Below, piece after piece: positions 17,668 through 25,292 of a stretch of 64,000 nt of DNA (positions within the stretch are counted from its first letter, which is position 1; every line of letters begins with the position of its first letter). The notes under the pieces are model-generated. The model had not been told where the DNA came from. It ran no database searches and saw only the letters and a program-made list of their open reading frames with translations. A program made the translations under genes and the position numbers. Origin of the DNA: Myxococcus stipitatus (GTDB taxonomy: Bacteria; Myxococcota; Myxococcia; Myxococcales; Myxococcaceae); assembly GCF_038561935.1 (NCBI RefSeq), contig NZ_CP102770.1, positions 4,030,001 to 4,094,000 of the forward strand, in the 5' to 3' direction.

Positions 17668-18980
17668 GCTCGGAGCTCGATGACGTCCTGGCGGGAGTGA
17701 AGGCCGGGAAGGTCGCGCCGCTGTATCTCCTGTGGGGCGAGGAGTTCCTGGTCCGCAAGGGCGCCGACGAGCTGGTCAAGGCGCTGGTGCCCGACGCGGC
17801 GGTGGGGCTCAACCTCGTCCCGCTGGACGCGGGCAGCCCGCGCGAGGTGGCGCAGGAGCTGGCCACGATGCCCCTGTTCCCGGGGCGCAAGGTCGTCCTC
17901 GTGAGGGACCCGGAGTTCCTCGCGCCGAAGAAGGGCCGGGGAGATCCACTGGCCAAGGCCCGCGAGGCGTGGAAGGCCAACAAGCGCAAGGAGGGCGCGC
18001 GGCGGTTGCTGGCGCTCGCGGCGCGCGCGGGCTGGGGCGTGGACCAGTTGGACCCGTCCGCTTCGGGGGCTCCGTCGGTGGAGCAGTGGAAGGAGGAGCT
18101 GAACGTCGACCTCGCGGAGGCGGACGTGGCGTTCCTCAAGGAGGTTGCGGCCTTCTGCAAGGAGGAGCGCATCCACGCGCCGGAGGGCGATGCCACGGTG
18201 CTGCTGGACCTCATCCAGAAGGGTGTCCCGGCGGGGCACGCGCTGGTGATGGCCGCGTCCGAGGTGGATGCGAAGAATCCCCTGGTGAAGCTCGCGCAGG
18301 ACAAGGGCCACGTCGTCGAGCGCAAGGTGGCCGCGCGCCACAAGGACCTGGACCTCACCGACATCGCGAAGGAGTTCCTGGCGCCCTTCAAGAAGAAGCT
18401 GGGGCCCGGCGCGCTGGAGGAGCTCAAGGAGCGCGTGGGCGGCAACATCCGCCTGCTGCAGTCGGAGCTGGAGAAGCTCGCCACGTACTCGGAGGGCCCC
18501 GCCATCGAGCGCTCCGACGTGGTCATGCTGGTGCACCACGCGCGCGAGGAGGAGTTCTTCGAGCTGTCGGAGGCGCTCCAGAAGCGCGACTTCCGAGGCG
18601 CCCTGTCCTACGCCGAGGATGCGATGGGGCAGGGGACGCACGCGCTGCAGCTTCTGGGCGCGGTGGCCTCCATCGTCCGCACGCTGCTGGAGAGCCACGA
18701 GTGGCTGATGCGCTACGCGGGAGGCACACCGCCGCGCACCGCGAAGGACGTGGAGGCGCGCGTGTTCCCCCGGCTGGAGGCCGAGCTGAAGGGCACCAAG
18801 CGCAAGATGCCCAACGCCTGGGCGCTCACGTTCAGCATGAAGGCCGCGGCGGGGTACGAGCGCCGGGAGCTCCTGGGCTCGCTGGTGGCGTGCGCGGAGG
18901 CGGACCTGGCGCTGAAGTCGTCGGGCAACGGACGGCTCATCATCGAGCGGCTCCTGGCCACCGTCTGCACCGGCGCCTGA
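17664..18980 (+). CDS. holA: DNA polymerase III delta subunit
   Basis: This is a 438-residue protein starting at ATG 17664 within the holB stop. Family features are YLLWGEEFLVRKGADEL at the N-terminus and TMPLFPGRKVVLVRDPEF (clamp-interacting region). The middle contains ERVGGNIRLLQSELEKLATY, and the C-terminal half is helical (FELSEALQKRDFRGAL...). It is about 100 residues longer than the typical ~340. The extra segment is roughly residues 90-190 (KKGRGDPLAKAREAWKANKR onward), charged and helical, splitting the N-terminal ATPase-like fold. The function (opening the beta clamp) is assigned from the family; the insert's role is unknown. Confidence 0.85.
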   Translation: MSSELDDVLAGVKAGKVAPLYLLWGEEFLVRKGADELVKALVPDAAVGLNLVPLDAGSPREVAQELATMPLFPGRKVVLVRDPEFLAPKKGRGDPLAKAREAWKANKRKEGARRLLALAARAGWGVDQLDPSASGAPSVEQWKEELNVDLAEADVAFLKEVAAFCKEERIHAPEGDATVLLDLIQKGVPAGHALVMAASEVDAKNPLVKLAQDKGHVVERKVAARHKDLDLTDIAKEFLAPFKKKLGPGALEELKERVGGNIRLLQSELEKLATYSEGPAIERSDVVMLVHHAREEEFFELSEALQKRDFRGALSYAEDAMGQGTHALQLLGAVASIVRTLLESHEWLMRYAGGTPPRTAKDVEARVFPRLEAELKGTKRKMPNAWALTFSMKAAAGYERRELLGSLVACAEADLALKSSGNGRLIIERLLATVCTGA

Positions 18981-19042
18981 AGGACGGGCGGGCGCGTGGG
19001 GGACGTGCACTTGGCGTCCGGCTCGGGTAGAGGAGGCCGCGT

Positions 19043-19504
19043 ATGGCGGACAAGCGTCGCTTCGACCTCTTCGCGGACCTCATCGTGTCGCGCTTCGTGG
19101 CTCCTCGCGTCTTCGACGTGGCGGGAGGGCAGGGGAAGCTCAACGAGGCGTTGACCCGGCGCGGTCGCGTCGTCACCACGTTCGACCTGAGGCACAAGCA
19201 CCTGCCCGTGACGTATGCGCAGCGCATCTTCACGCTGGACGAGCCCTGTGACGCGGAGCTCGTGGTGGGCATGCACCCGGATGGCGCCACGCGGGTCATC
19301 ATCGAGTACGCGGCCAGGCACCGGCTGCCCTTCGCGGTGGTGCCGTGTTGCTCCGACAACGGCATGCCCTACAACCCGTGGATGCGGCACCTGGCCGAGC
19401 TTGCCCGCTCGGCGGGCTTCACCACGGTGGAAGAGGTGACGCTCTCCATGGATGGCCGCGCGCGGGTGCTGGTGGGCGAACACTCGCCCGTGGAGCCGCG
19501 CTGA
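19043..19504 (+). CDS. Small SAM-methyltransferase-like protein
   Basis: This is a 153-residue protein. Motif I of a class I methyltransferase appears as FDVAGGQGKLNEAL. The acidic end of the second strand is TTFDLRHKH. A cysteine pair sits in VVPCCSDNGMPYNPW where catalytic motif IV would lie. The size is small for a complete enzyme, so it may be a compact variant or act on a small substrate or tRNA. It follows holA by 62 bp on the same strand and may ride on that transcript. Confidence 0.55.
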   Translation: MADKRRFDLFADLIVSRFVAPRVFDVAGGQGKLNEALTRRGRVVTTFDLRHKHLPVTYAQRIFTLDEPCDAELVVGMHPDGATRVIIEYAARHRLPFAVVPCCSDNGMPYNPWMRHLAELARSAGFTTVEEVTLSMDGRARVLVGEHSPVEPR

Positions 19505-19613
19505 CGTTCTGCCGGGGACCGCACACCTGTCTCGGGCTCCAGGGGCGGGTGGTCCCTTGGGAGCGGCGGATCTAGCTTCGCCGGCATCCGGACGTGGGTA
19601 GCGGGAGCTGACC

Positions 19614-20162
19614 ATGGCGATGGAGTGGGACGGGTATGCGACGGCGCAGGTCTGGCGCCCGGAGTCGTACCCGGGGTTGGTGCTGTACCGCGTGAGGGGT
19701 CGAGCGTCTTCCCAGGCACTTCATGTCCATGACGAGCTCCAGCTCACGCTGGACGCGGGACATCTCCAGGAAGTGTCGTGTGGGGGCTCGCGGCTGACGG
19801 CTCCGCCGGGCAGCCTGGTGGTCATTCCTCCGGGTGAGGTCCACGCGTTGCGCGCGGAGGGAGGGCGCCCGGGAGTCCTGTACGGGATGCTGGTCCCGAC
19901 TGTCTTCCTGACGTTGGGCGCGGGACCCCTGGCGGCTGGCGAGGAGGCGGCGCCTCGCGAAGAGCCGCTGCTGGGGGGCGGGGCGGTGCTCGATGATCCG
20001 GAGGTGGCTCGGGACTTCGTGGCGCTGCACCGGGCGCTGCGAGTCCCCGGGCCCGTGGTGGAGCCCCGGTTCTGGACCTTGTTGTCCTCGCTGCTGTCGC
20101 GCCTGGGCGTGGGGCGGGTCGTGCTCAGGCCGGAGGACGCGGCGCATCAAGCAACGCCGTGA
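19614..20162 (+). CDS. Cupin protein resembling the AraC N-terminal ligand-binding domain, no DNA-binding domain
   Basis: This is a 182-residue protein. Residues about 15-110 form the cupin of AraC-type regulators: LHVHDELQLTLDAG, then APPGSLVVIPPGEVHALRAEGG and YGMLVP. A C-terminal helical part (FVALHRALRVPGPVVEPRFWTLLSSLLSRLG) matches the linker helix where AraC proteins normally lead into two helix-turn-helix motifs. The frame then stops without any such motif. It may be a sensing domain that regulates by partner binding, or a trimmed former regulator. Its end overlaps the convergent NRDE gene by 38 bp. Confidence 0.6.
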   Translation: MAMEWDGYATAQVWRPESYPGLVLYRVRGRASSQALHVHDELQLTLDAGHLQEVSCGGSRLTAPPGSLVVIPPGEVHALRAEGGRPGVLYGMLVPTVFLTLGAGPLAAGEEAAPREEPLLGGGAVLDDPEVARDFVALHRALRVPGPVVEPRFWTLLSSLLSRLGVGRVVLRPEDAAHQATP

Positions 20163-20931
20163 CGTCGCGCCACGGGCCCTGGTCCGGGGGCGTGTCGCTC
20201 GCCAGGTAGTGACCCACGCGCCCCGGCGCGAGCGCGACGATGGCGGAGGAGCGCGTGCCGTAGGTGGGCGTGCGGATGCACAGCGCCTGGAGCTGCTGGA
20301 GGAAGTCGCGCGGGAACGCCTCCCCCGAGGGTGACACGGGCACCTGCTCCAGCGGAGGGAGCTGGTCGTCCGCCAACAGGGCCTTCAGGCCCGCTTCGAC
20401 GCGGGGCCAGGGCTGATGCACCAGCGGCAGGGCCAGCTGCCTTGCCCGTTCGACCTTGGGCAGGGTGGGGGTGTCCAGGTCGTCATTGGGCAGGACGTGG
20501 ACGCCGGGCGGGACGTCCTCGCGTCGCAGGTGCGACTGGCCGGTCCGGGCGTACGCGACCCGGAGGGTGCGGGCATCGCCGTAGAGGAGGTTGAAGGGGA
20601 GGAAGTCCTCGCCGGAGAGGGTGTCCAGGTAGCGCTCGATGGCCTCGACGCCGCCCGCCTGGAGGGCCTTGAGCACCACCTCTCCCCGCGAGCGGGGGGC
20701 CGAGCCCTGTATCCGTCCCCCGCGCTGGTTCGTCAGTCCGACGAAGAGCCCTTCGTTAGTGACACCCATCCAGGTCCCTCCGCGCTCCACGTCTCGTCCC
20801 CCCACGGCGCGGGGAGACTCCAGCAGGACCTGGGGGCCCGTCGCCGGGCGAGCGAAGAACTCATCCCGGTTGGCCGCGAGCACCAGCGGCCACTCCGGGT
20901 GGACCTGGCGAAGAATGACGAGGGTGCACAT
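20125..20931 (-). CDS. NRDE (TANGO2-like) family protein
   Basis: This is a 268-residue protein. The ATG at 20931 gives the canonical MCTLVIL start, whose Cys2 would become an N-terminal nucleophile as in Ntn-like hydrolases. The diagnostic NRDEFF motif is at about residues 21-26. GGRDVERGGTWMGV and LTNQRG follow, both family hallmarks. The eukaryotic relative TANGO2 is linked to haem and lipid trafficking, but the bacterial role is not established. The gene diverges from metG across about 115 bp that should hold both promoters. Confidence 0.8.
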   Translation of the reverse strand: MCTLVILRQVHPEWPLVLAANRDEFFARPATGPQVLLESPRAVGGRDVERGGTWMGVTNEGLFVGLTNQRGGRIQGSAPRSRGEVVLKALQAGGVEAIERYLDTLSGEDFLPFNLLYGDARTLRVAYARTGQSHLRREDVPPGVHVLPNDDLDTPTLPKVERARQLALPLVHQPWPRVEAGLKALLADDQLPPLEQVPVSPSGEAFPRDFLQQLQALCIRTPTYGTRSSAIVALAPGRVGHYLASDTPPDQGPWRDVTALLDAPRPPA

Positions 20932-21046
20932 GCGTATCCGGTCGATAACATCCCCGGCGCCGTCTTGCATTCGTGCTCGAGGCCCCCACGCCGTCGATGA
21001 CCTCGGCCCACTGAGCGGCTAATGTCCGCCGCCCCCAGGAGAGTCC

Positions 21047-23161
21047 ATGGCGGAGAGAACCCTCGTCACCAGTGCGCTTCCGTACGCGAACGGCCCCATT
21101 CACCTTGGCCACGCCGTCGAGTACATCCAGACCGATATCTACGTCCGTTTCCTCCGCTCGTGCGGCAAGGACGTCGTCTACTTCTGCGCGGACGACACAC
21201 ACGGCACGCCCATCGAGCTCAACGCGGCGAAGCAGGGACTCAAGCCCGAAGAGTTCATCGCCCGCTTCCAGGACGAGCATCAGAAGGACTTCCACGACCT
21301 GGATGTCCGCTTCGACTACTTCCACTCCACCAACTCGCCGGAGAACCGCCACTACGCGGAGCTCATCTACGGGAAGTTGAAGGAGCAGGGCGACATCGAG
21401 CGTCGCGACATCGAGCAGACCTACTGCGAGAAGGACCGCCGGTTCCTGCCCGACCGGTTCATCAAGGGCACCTGCCCCAACTGCAAGGCGACGGACCAGT
21501 ACGGCGACGCCTGTGAGAAGTGTGGCAAGGCCTACAGCCCCACGGACCTCATCGAGCCGCGCTGCGCGCTCTGTGGAACGCCGCCGGTGCGCAAGTCGTC
21601 CGAGCACCTGTTCTTCAAGCTCTCGCGCCACGCGGACTTCCTGCAGGCGCAGCTGAAGAAGCCCGGCTTCCTCCACCCGGGCCTGGCCGCCCAGCTCCAG
21701 GGCTTCTTCGAGAAGGGCCTGGCGGACTGGGACATCAGCCGTGATGGCCCCTACTTCGGCTTCGCCATCCCGGGCGAGACGGACAAGTACTTCTACGTCT
21801 GGCTGGACGCGCCCATCGGCTACATCGCCACGACGGAGAAGTGGGCGAAGGAGACGGGCAAGGCGAAGAGCGCGCTGGACTACTGGGCCAAGGACAGCGG
21901 CGCGCGCATCGTCCACTTCATCGGCAAGGACATCGTCTACTTCCACGCCTTGTTCTGGCCCGCGGTGCTCGAGGTCGCCGGGCTCCACGTCCCCAACGAG
22001 GTCAAGGTCCACGGCCACCTCACGCTCAACGGCGAGAAGATGTCGAAGACGCGCGGCAACTTCGTGTCGGCGCGCGACTACCTCAAGCAGCTGGACCCCA
22101 GCTACCTGCGCTACTTCTACGCGGCCAACCTGGGCTCGGGCGTGGAGGACCTGGACCTCAACCTCAAGGACTTCCGTCTGCGGGTGAATGGGGAGCTGGT
22201 CAACAACGTGGGCAACCTGGCCAACCGCGCCCTGTCGCTGCTGGCCGGGCCGCTGGGCGGGACGCTGGCGCCGGGCCGCGCGGACGGGGCGGGGCGCGCG
22301 CTGGTGGAGTCCGTGCTCGCGCGAGTCCCCGAGGTTCGCGAGGCCTTCGAGAAGCTGGAGTACCGCAACGCCATCCGCGTCATCACGGACATCGCGTCCG
22401 CGGCGAATGCCTTCGTGCAGGCGCAGGCGCCCTGGGCGCTGGTGAAGAAGGACGCGGAGGCGGCCCGTGCCGACCTGTCCGACGCGGCCGACGTGGTGTA
22501 CCTGCTGGGCGCGCTGCTTGCGCCGGTGACGCCTCGGTTGTCGGAGAAGCTGTTCGCGCAGCTGGGCGGGCAGCCGCTGACGTTCCAGGCGCTGGAGGGG
22601 GCGAAGTACCCGCTGCTGGATCGCAGCCGTCCCATCGGTACGCCGGAGCCGCTGCTGCCGCGACTGGAAGAGGACCGCGTCAACGCCATCCTGGAGGCGT
22701 CCGCGAGCGCGGCCGCGCCCGCCGCCGAGGTGAAGAAGGCGGACGGTGGGGCGAAGGAGAAGAAGGCCGAGAAGAAGCCCGCCGAGGCCGCTCCGGCCGC
22801 GGCGTCTGCTCCGGCCGCTCCGGCCACGTCGGGCGAGATTGAGTACGCGGACTTCGCCAAGGTGGTGCTCAAGTCGGGCAAGGTGCTGGCGGCGGAGAAG
22901 GTTCCGAAGGCGGACAAGCTGCTCAAGCTCTCGGTCGACGTGGGCGAGGCGACGGGGCCGCGGACCATCGTCTCCGGCATCGCGGAGGCGTTCGCACCTG
23001 AGTCGCTCGTGGGGCGCAACGTCGTCGTCGTCGCGAATCTGAAGCCCCGCAGCCTCAAGGGCATCGAGTCGCGGGGCATGCTCCTGACGGCGGGGCCGGG
23101 TGGCAAGGACCTGTCCTTGCTGGACCCTGGCAACGTGCCGCCGGGCAGCGATGTGAAGTGA
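21047..23161 (+). CDS. metG: Methionyl-tRNA synthetase
   Basis: This is a 704-residue protein. The HIGH motif is present as PIHLGH near residue 18 and the KMSKS loop as KMSKTRG near residue 330. Two zinc-knuckle pairs lie between them (CPNC/CEKC and CALC with a preceding Cys). After the anticodon-binding helices an Ala/Lys/Pro-rich linker (about 555-600) leads to a C-terminal tRNA-binding OB domain (IEYADFAKVVLKSGKVLAAE..., GIESRGMLL). That domain aids dimerisation and tRNA binding. It is an essential enzyme charging initiator and elongator tRNA-Met. Confidence 0.95.
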   Translation: MAERTLVTSALPYANGPIHLGHAVEYIQTDIYVRFLRSCGKDVVYFCADDTHGTPIELNAAKQGLKPEEFIARFQDEHQKDFHDLDVRFDYFHSTNSPENRHYAELIYGKLKEQGDIERRDIEQTYCEKDRRFLPDRFIKGTCPNCKATDQYGDACEKCGKAYSPTDLIEPRCALCGTPPVRKSSEHLFFKLSRHADFLQAQLKKPGFLHPGLAAQLQGFFEKGLADWDISRDGPYFGFAIPGETDKYFYVWLDAPIGYIATTEKWAKETGKAKSALDYWAKDSGARIVHFIGKDIVYFHALFWPAVLEVAGLHVPNEVKVHGHLTLNGEKMSKTRGNFVSARDYLKQLDPSYLRYFYAANLGSGVEDLDLNLKDFRLRVNGELVNNVGNLANRALSLLAGPLGGTLAPGRADGAGRALVESVLARVPEVREAFEKLEYRNAIRVITDIASAANAFVQAQAPWALVKKDAEAARADLSDAADVVYLLGALLAPVTPRLSEKLFAQLGGQPLTFQALEGAKYPLLDRSRPIGTPEPLLPRLEEDRVNAILEASASAAAPAAEVKKADGGAKEKKAEKKPAEAAPAAASAPAAPATSGEIEYADFAKVVLKSGKVLAAEKVPKADKLLKLSVDVGEATGPRTIVSGIAEAFAPESLVGRNVVVVANLKPRSLKGIESRGMLLTAGPGGKDLSLLDPGNVPPGSDVK

Positions 23162-23544
23162 CGAAGCATGGGGGCGGAGCTCGAGGGCTCCGCCCTGGTG
23201 TCCCGGGTATCGACGGGTGAGGGCGTCGGGAGGGAGCCCCTTCCCCGGCGGCAGGTGGAGGGGAGCCGAGCGCGCCCCACGCTGGAGGCGCACAGGGGCT
23301 CGCAAGGGCCCTTCGGGTGGAGGGCTGGGGCTTGCGTCGCGCGGGGTGGCCTGGAAGGGGCGTGGCCTCGAAAGGGCAGCGGCTGAACGTCTTCCTCGCG
23401 GGGAAGACGAGGTCCGCGGCCCATGAGGGCGGTGTCGCGAGGATTCCTCGGGGTATGGCCGGTGTTGTTGGCCTCCGGAGCCAAAGGCCACAGGTTCGAA
23501 GTCGGGCACGGGGCGTCTCGCCACCGGGCCGTGAGGGGCTGGAC
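23162..23544 (+). other. Intergenic stretch between metG and the HEAT-repeat gene
   Basis: These 383 bp are very G-rich and open in some frames, but the translated products are low-complexity Arg/Gly/Pro and have no recognisable start signal. I see no tRNA, clear terminator with a T-run, or repeat. A GAGGGG element at the right end is the likely ribosome-binding site of the GTG-started gene at 23545. Confidence 0.4.
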
Positions 23545-24519
23545 GTGACGGATTGGCGTGCGGAGCGGGACCGGGCCTTGCTGACGCTGGAGCGCGAGAA
23601 GCGTCCCGCGTTCCGAGCGGAGGCGGCCGAGCAGCTTCATCACCTCGCGGCGGAGGCCCCCGCGCGAGCCGCGGACTTCATGGACGTGCTGCCGCGCCTG
23701 CTCGGGGATGCGCAGCCGGAGGTGAAGCGCTCCGGTGTCGCGCTGGCCACGGTGGTGCTGCCTCTCGAGGAGATGACGACGCTCCTCATCGCCCGGCTGC
23801 GGGACGAGGAGTCCCTGGTGCGCCTGGAGGCGACGGGCCGGCTGGCGGACCTGGCTCGGCCCGAGCTGCGTGGAGCCCTGGCGGGAATGCTGGAGGACTC
23901 CGTCCCGGAGGTGCGCTTCGAGGCCGCGCGAGGCATCGCCGCCCTCAAGCACCCCGCGGGGCTCGAGGTGCTCATCGAGGCGCTCGACGCGGACCTGCTG
24001 CGCTTCCGCGCCCTGGGGGCCTTGGCTGAGCTCGAGGACCCTCGCGCGCTCCCCGCCGTGAAGCGCCTGTTCGGCCGCTGGCTGTTGCCCGCCTTCGACA
24101 GGACCCAGGCCGCGGGGGTGCTCGCGAAGCTGGGCGACGCGGAGGGCGTCGCGCACCTGCTCCAGCGCTCGCGCAAGAAGTGGAGCCAGGACCGGGCCCT
24201 CGCCGTGGAGCTGCTCGGTGAGGTGAAGGCCCCGGGTGCGCTGGAACGCTTGAAGGTCATCCTCGACGACGTGAAGGACTCCGCCCGTGGCGCCGCCGCG
24301 CGGGGGCTGGGACGTCTGGGAGACGCGAAGGCGCTGCCCTGGCTGGTCGCACTCCTCCAGGACACGAGTGCCCAGGAGGAAGACCGGCTGGACGCGGCCG
24401 ATGGGCTGTGGCGGCTGGGGGGACCCGAGAGCCGCGAGCACGTGCGCGCGGCGGTGAGCACCTTCACCTCGCCAGAGGCGCGCCAGGAACTGGAAGAGCT
24501 GTTTCAGGAGGACACATGA
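23545..24519 (+). CDS. HEAT-repeat protein
   Basis: This is a 324-residue protein if started at GTG 23545 (VTDWRAERDRALL), chosen because GAGGGG lies about 8 bases upstream. The open extension before it lacks repeat character. From about residue 30 onward it is built of roughly 30-residue helical pairs with HEAT/PBS-lyase-like signatures (VPEVRFEAARGIAALKHPAGL, SARGAAARGLGRLGDAKALPWL). These form a scaffold solenoid that usually binds proteins. The stop overlaps the tatD start by 4 bp, so the two are translationally coupled. The partner is unknown. Confidence 0.75.
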   Translation: MTDWRAERDRALLTLEREKRPAFRAEAAEQLHHLAAEAPARAADFMDVLPRLLGDAQPEVKRSGVALATVVLPLEEMTTLLIARLRDEESLVRLEATGRLADLARPELRGALAGMLEDSVPEVRFEAARGIAALKHPAGLEVLIEALDADLLRFRALGALAELEDPRALPAVKRLFGRWLLPAFDRTQAAGVLAKLGDAEGVAHLLQRSRKKWSQDRALAVELLGEVKAPGALERLKVILDDVKDSARGAAARGLGRLGDAKALPWLVALLQDTSAQEEDRLDAADGLWRLGGPESREHVRAAVSTFTSPEARQELEELFQEDT

Positions 24520-25292
24520 GACTGGTGGATGCGCACTGCCACCTGGAAGTGAAGGACTTCGCGGACGTGGCCCCGGTGCTGGAGCGGGCTCGGGCCGCGG
24601 GGCTTGTCCACGCCATCGTCGTGGGGCAGTTCCACGGCCCGGGGCAGTGGGGCAACGCGCTGGAGCTGGCCGCGCTCCATCCCGAGTTCCTGTCACCCAC
24701 GCTCGGCATCCATCCGCACGAGGCCGCGCGAGCCACCGACGAGGACCTCGCCATGCTCGACAGCACCTGCGCGCGCCCCGAGGTTCGCGCCGTGGGCGAG
24801 GCGGGCCTCGACTACTACTACGACCACTCGCCGAGGGAGGCGCAGGCTCGCATCTTCCGGCACCAGTGCGAGCTCGCGGTGAAGCTGGGCAAGCCGCTCG
24901 TCGTGCACGTGCGGGACGCGCACGAGGACTGCGACGCGATTCTCGGCGAGGCGAAGGTCTCCCGAGGCGTCATCCACTGCTTCACGGGCGACACGGAGGC
25001 CGCGCGGCGCTACCTGGACCGGGGCTTCTTCCTCTCGCTCTCCGGCGTCATCACCTACAAGAAGACGGAGGCACTCCAGGACGCGGTGCGCTTCGCGCCG
25101 CTGGACCGGCTGATGGTGGAGACGGACAGCCCCTACCTCGCGCCCGTGCCGCACCGAGGGCGGAAGAACGAGCCCTCGCATGTCGTGGAGACGGCGAAGA
25201 AGCTCGCGGAGCTCAAGGGCGTGACGTTGGAGACGGTGACGGAGGTCACCACCGCCAACGCCTCGGCCCTCTTCAACCTCACGCTGCGGTGA
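24516..25292 (+). CDS. tatD: TatD-family metal-dependent hydrolase (DNase)
   Basis: This is a 258-residue protein. Metal ligands are visible in order: VDAHCHLE (HxH at 7-9), GEAGLDYYY (Glu), VVHVRDAHED and VIHCFTGD (His residues), and VETDSPYLAP (Asp). This is the full TIM-barrel amidohydrolase set of TatD. Family members have 3'-5' exonuclease activity on DNA or RNA and some act as D-aminoacyl-tRNA deacylase-like enzymes. It is coupled to the HEAT-repeat gene by a 4-bp overlap. Its 3' end overlaps the convergent gene at 25279 by 14 bp. Confidence 0.9.
   Translation: MRLVDAHCHLEVKDFADVAPVLERARAAGLVHAIVVGQFHGPGQWGNALELAALHPEFLSPTLGIHPHEAARATDEDLAMLDSTCARPEVRAVGEAGLDYYYDHSPREAQARIFRHQCELAVKLGKPLVVHVRDAHEDCDAILGEAKVSRGVIHCFTGDTEAARRYLDRGFFLSLSGVITYKKTEALQDAVRFAPLDRLMVETDSPYLAPVPHRGRKNEPSHVVETAKKLAELKGVTLETVTEVTTANASALFNLTLR

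Noticed and set aside
23168-23386. Open frame between metG and the HEAT gene
   Set aside because: The product is Gly/Arg-rich low complexity, has no ribosome-binding site and resembles other GC-driven frames.
20861-24696. Long minus-strand frames across metG and the HEAT-repeat gene
   Set aside because: They are shadows of metG and the HEAT gene, with no domain motif and biased composition.
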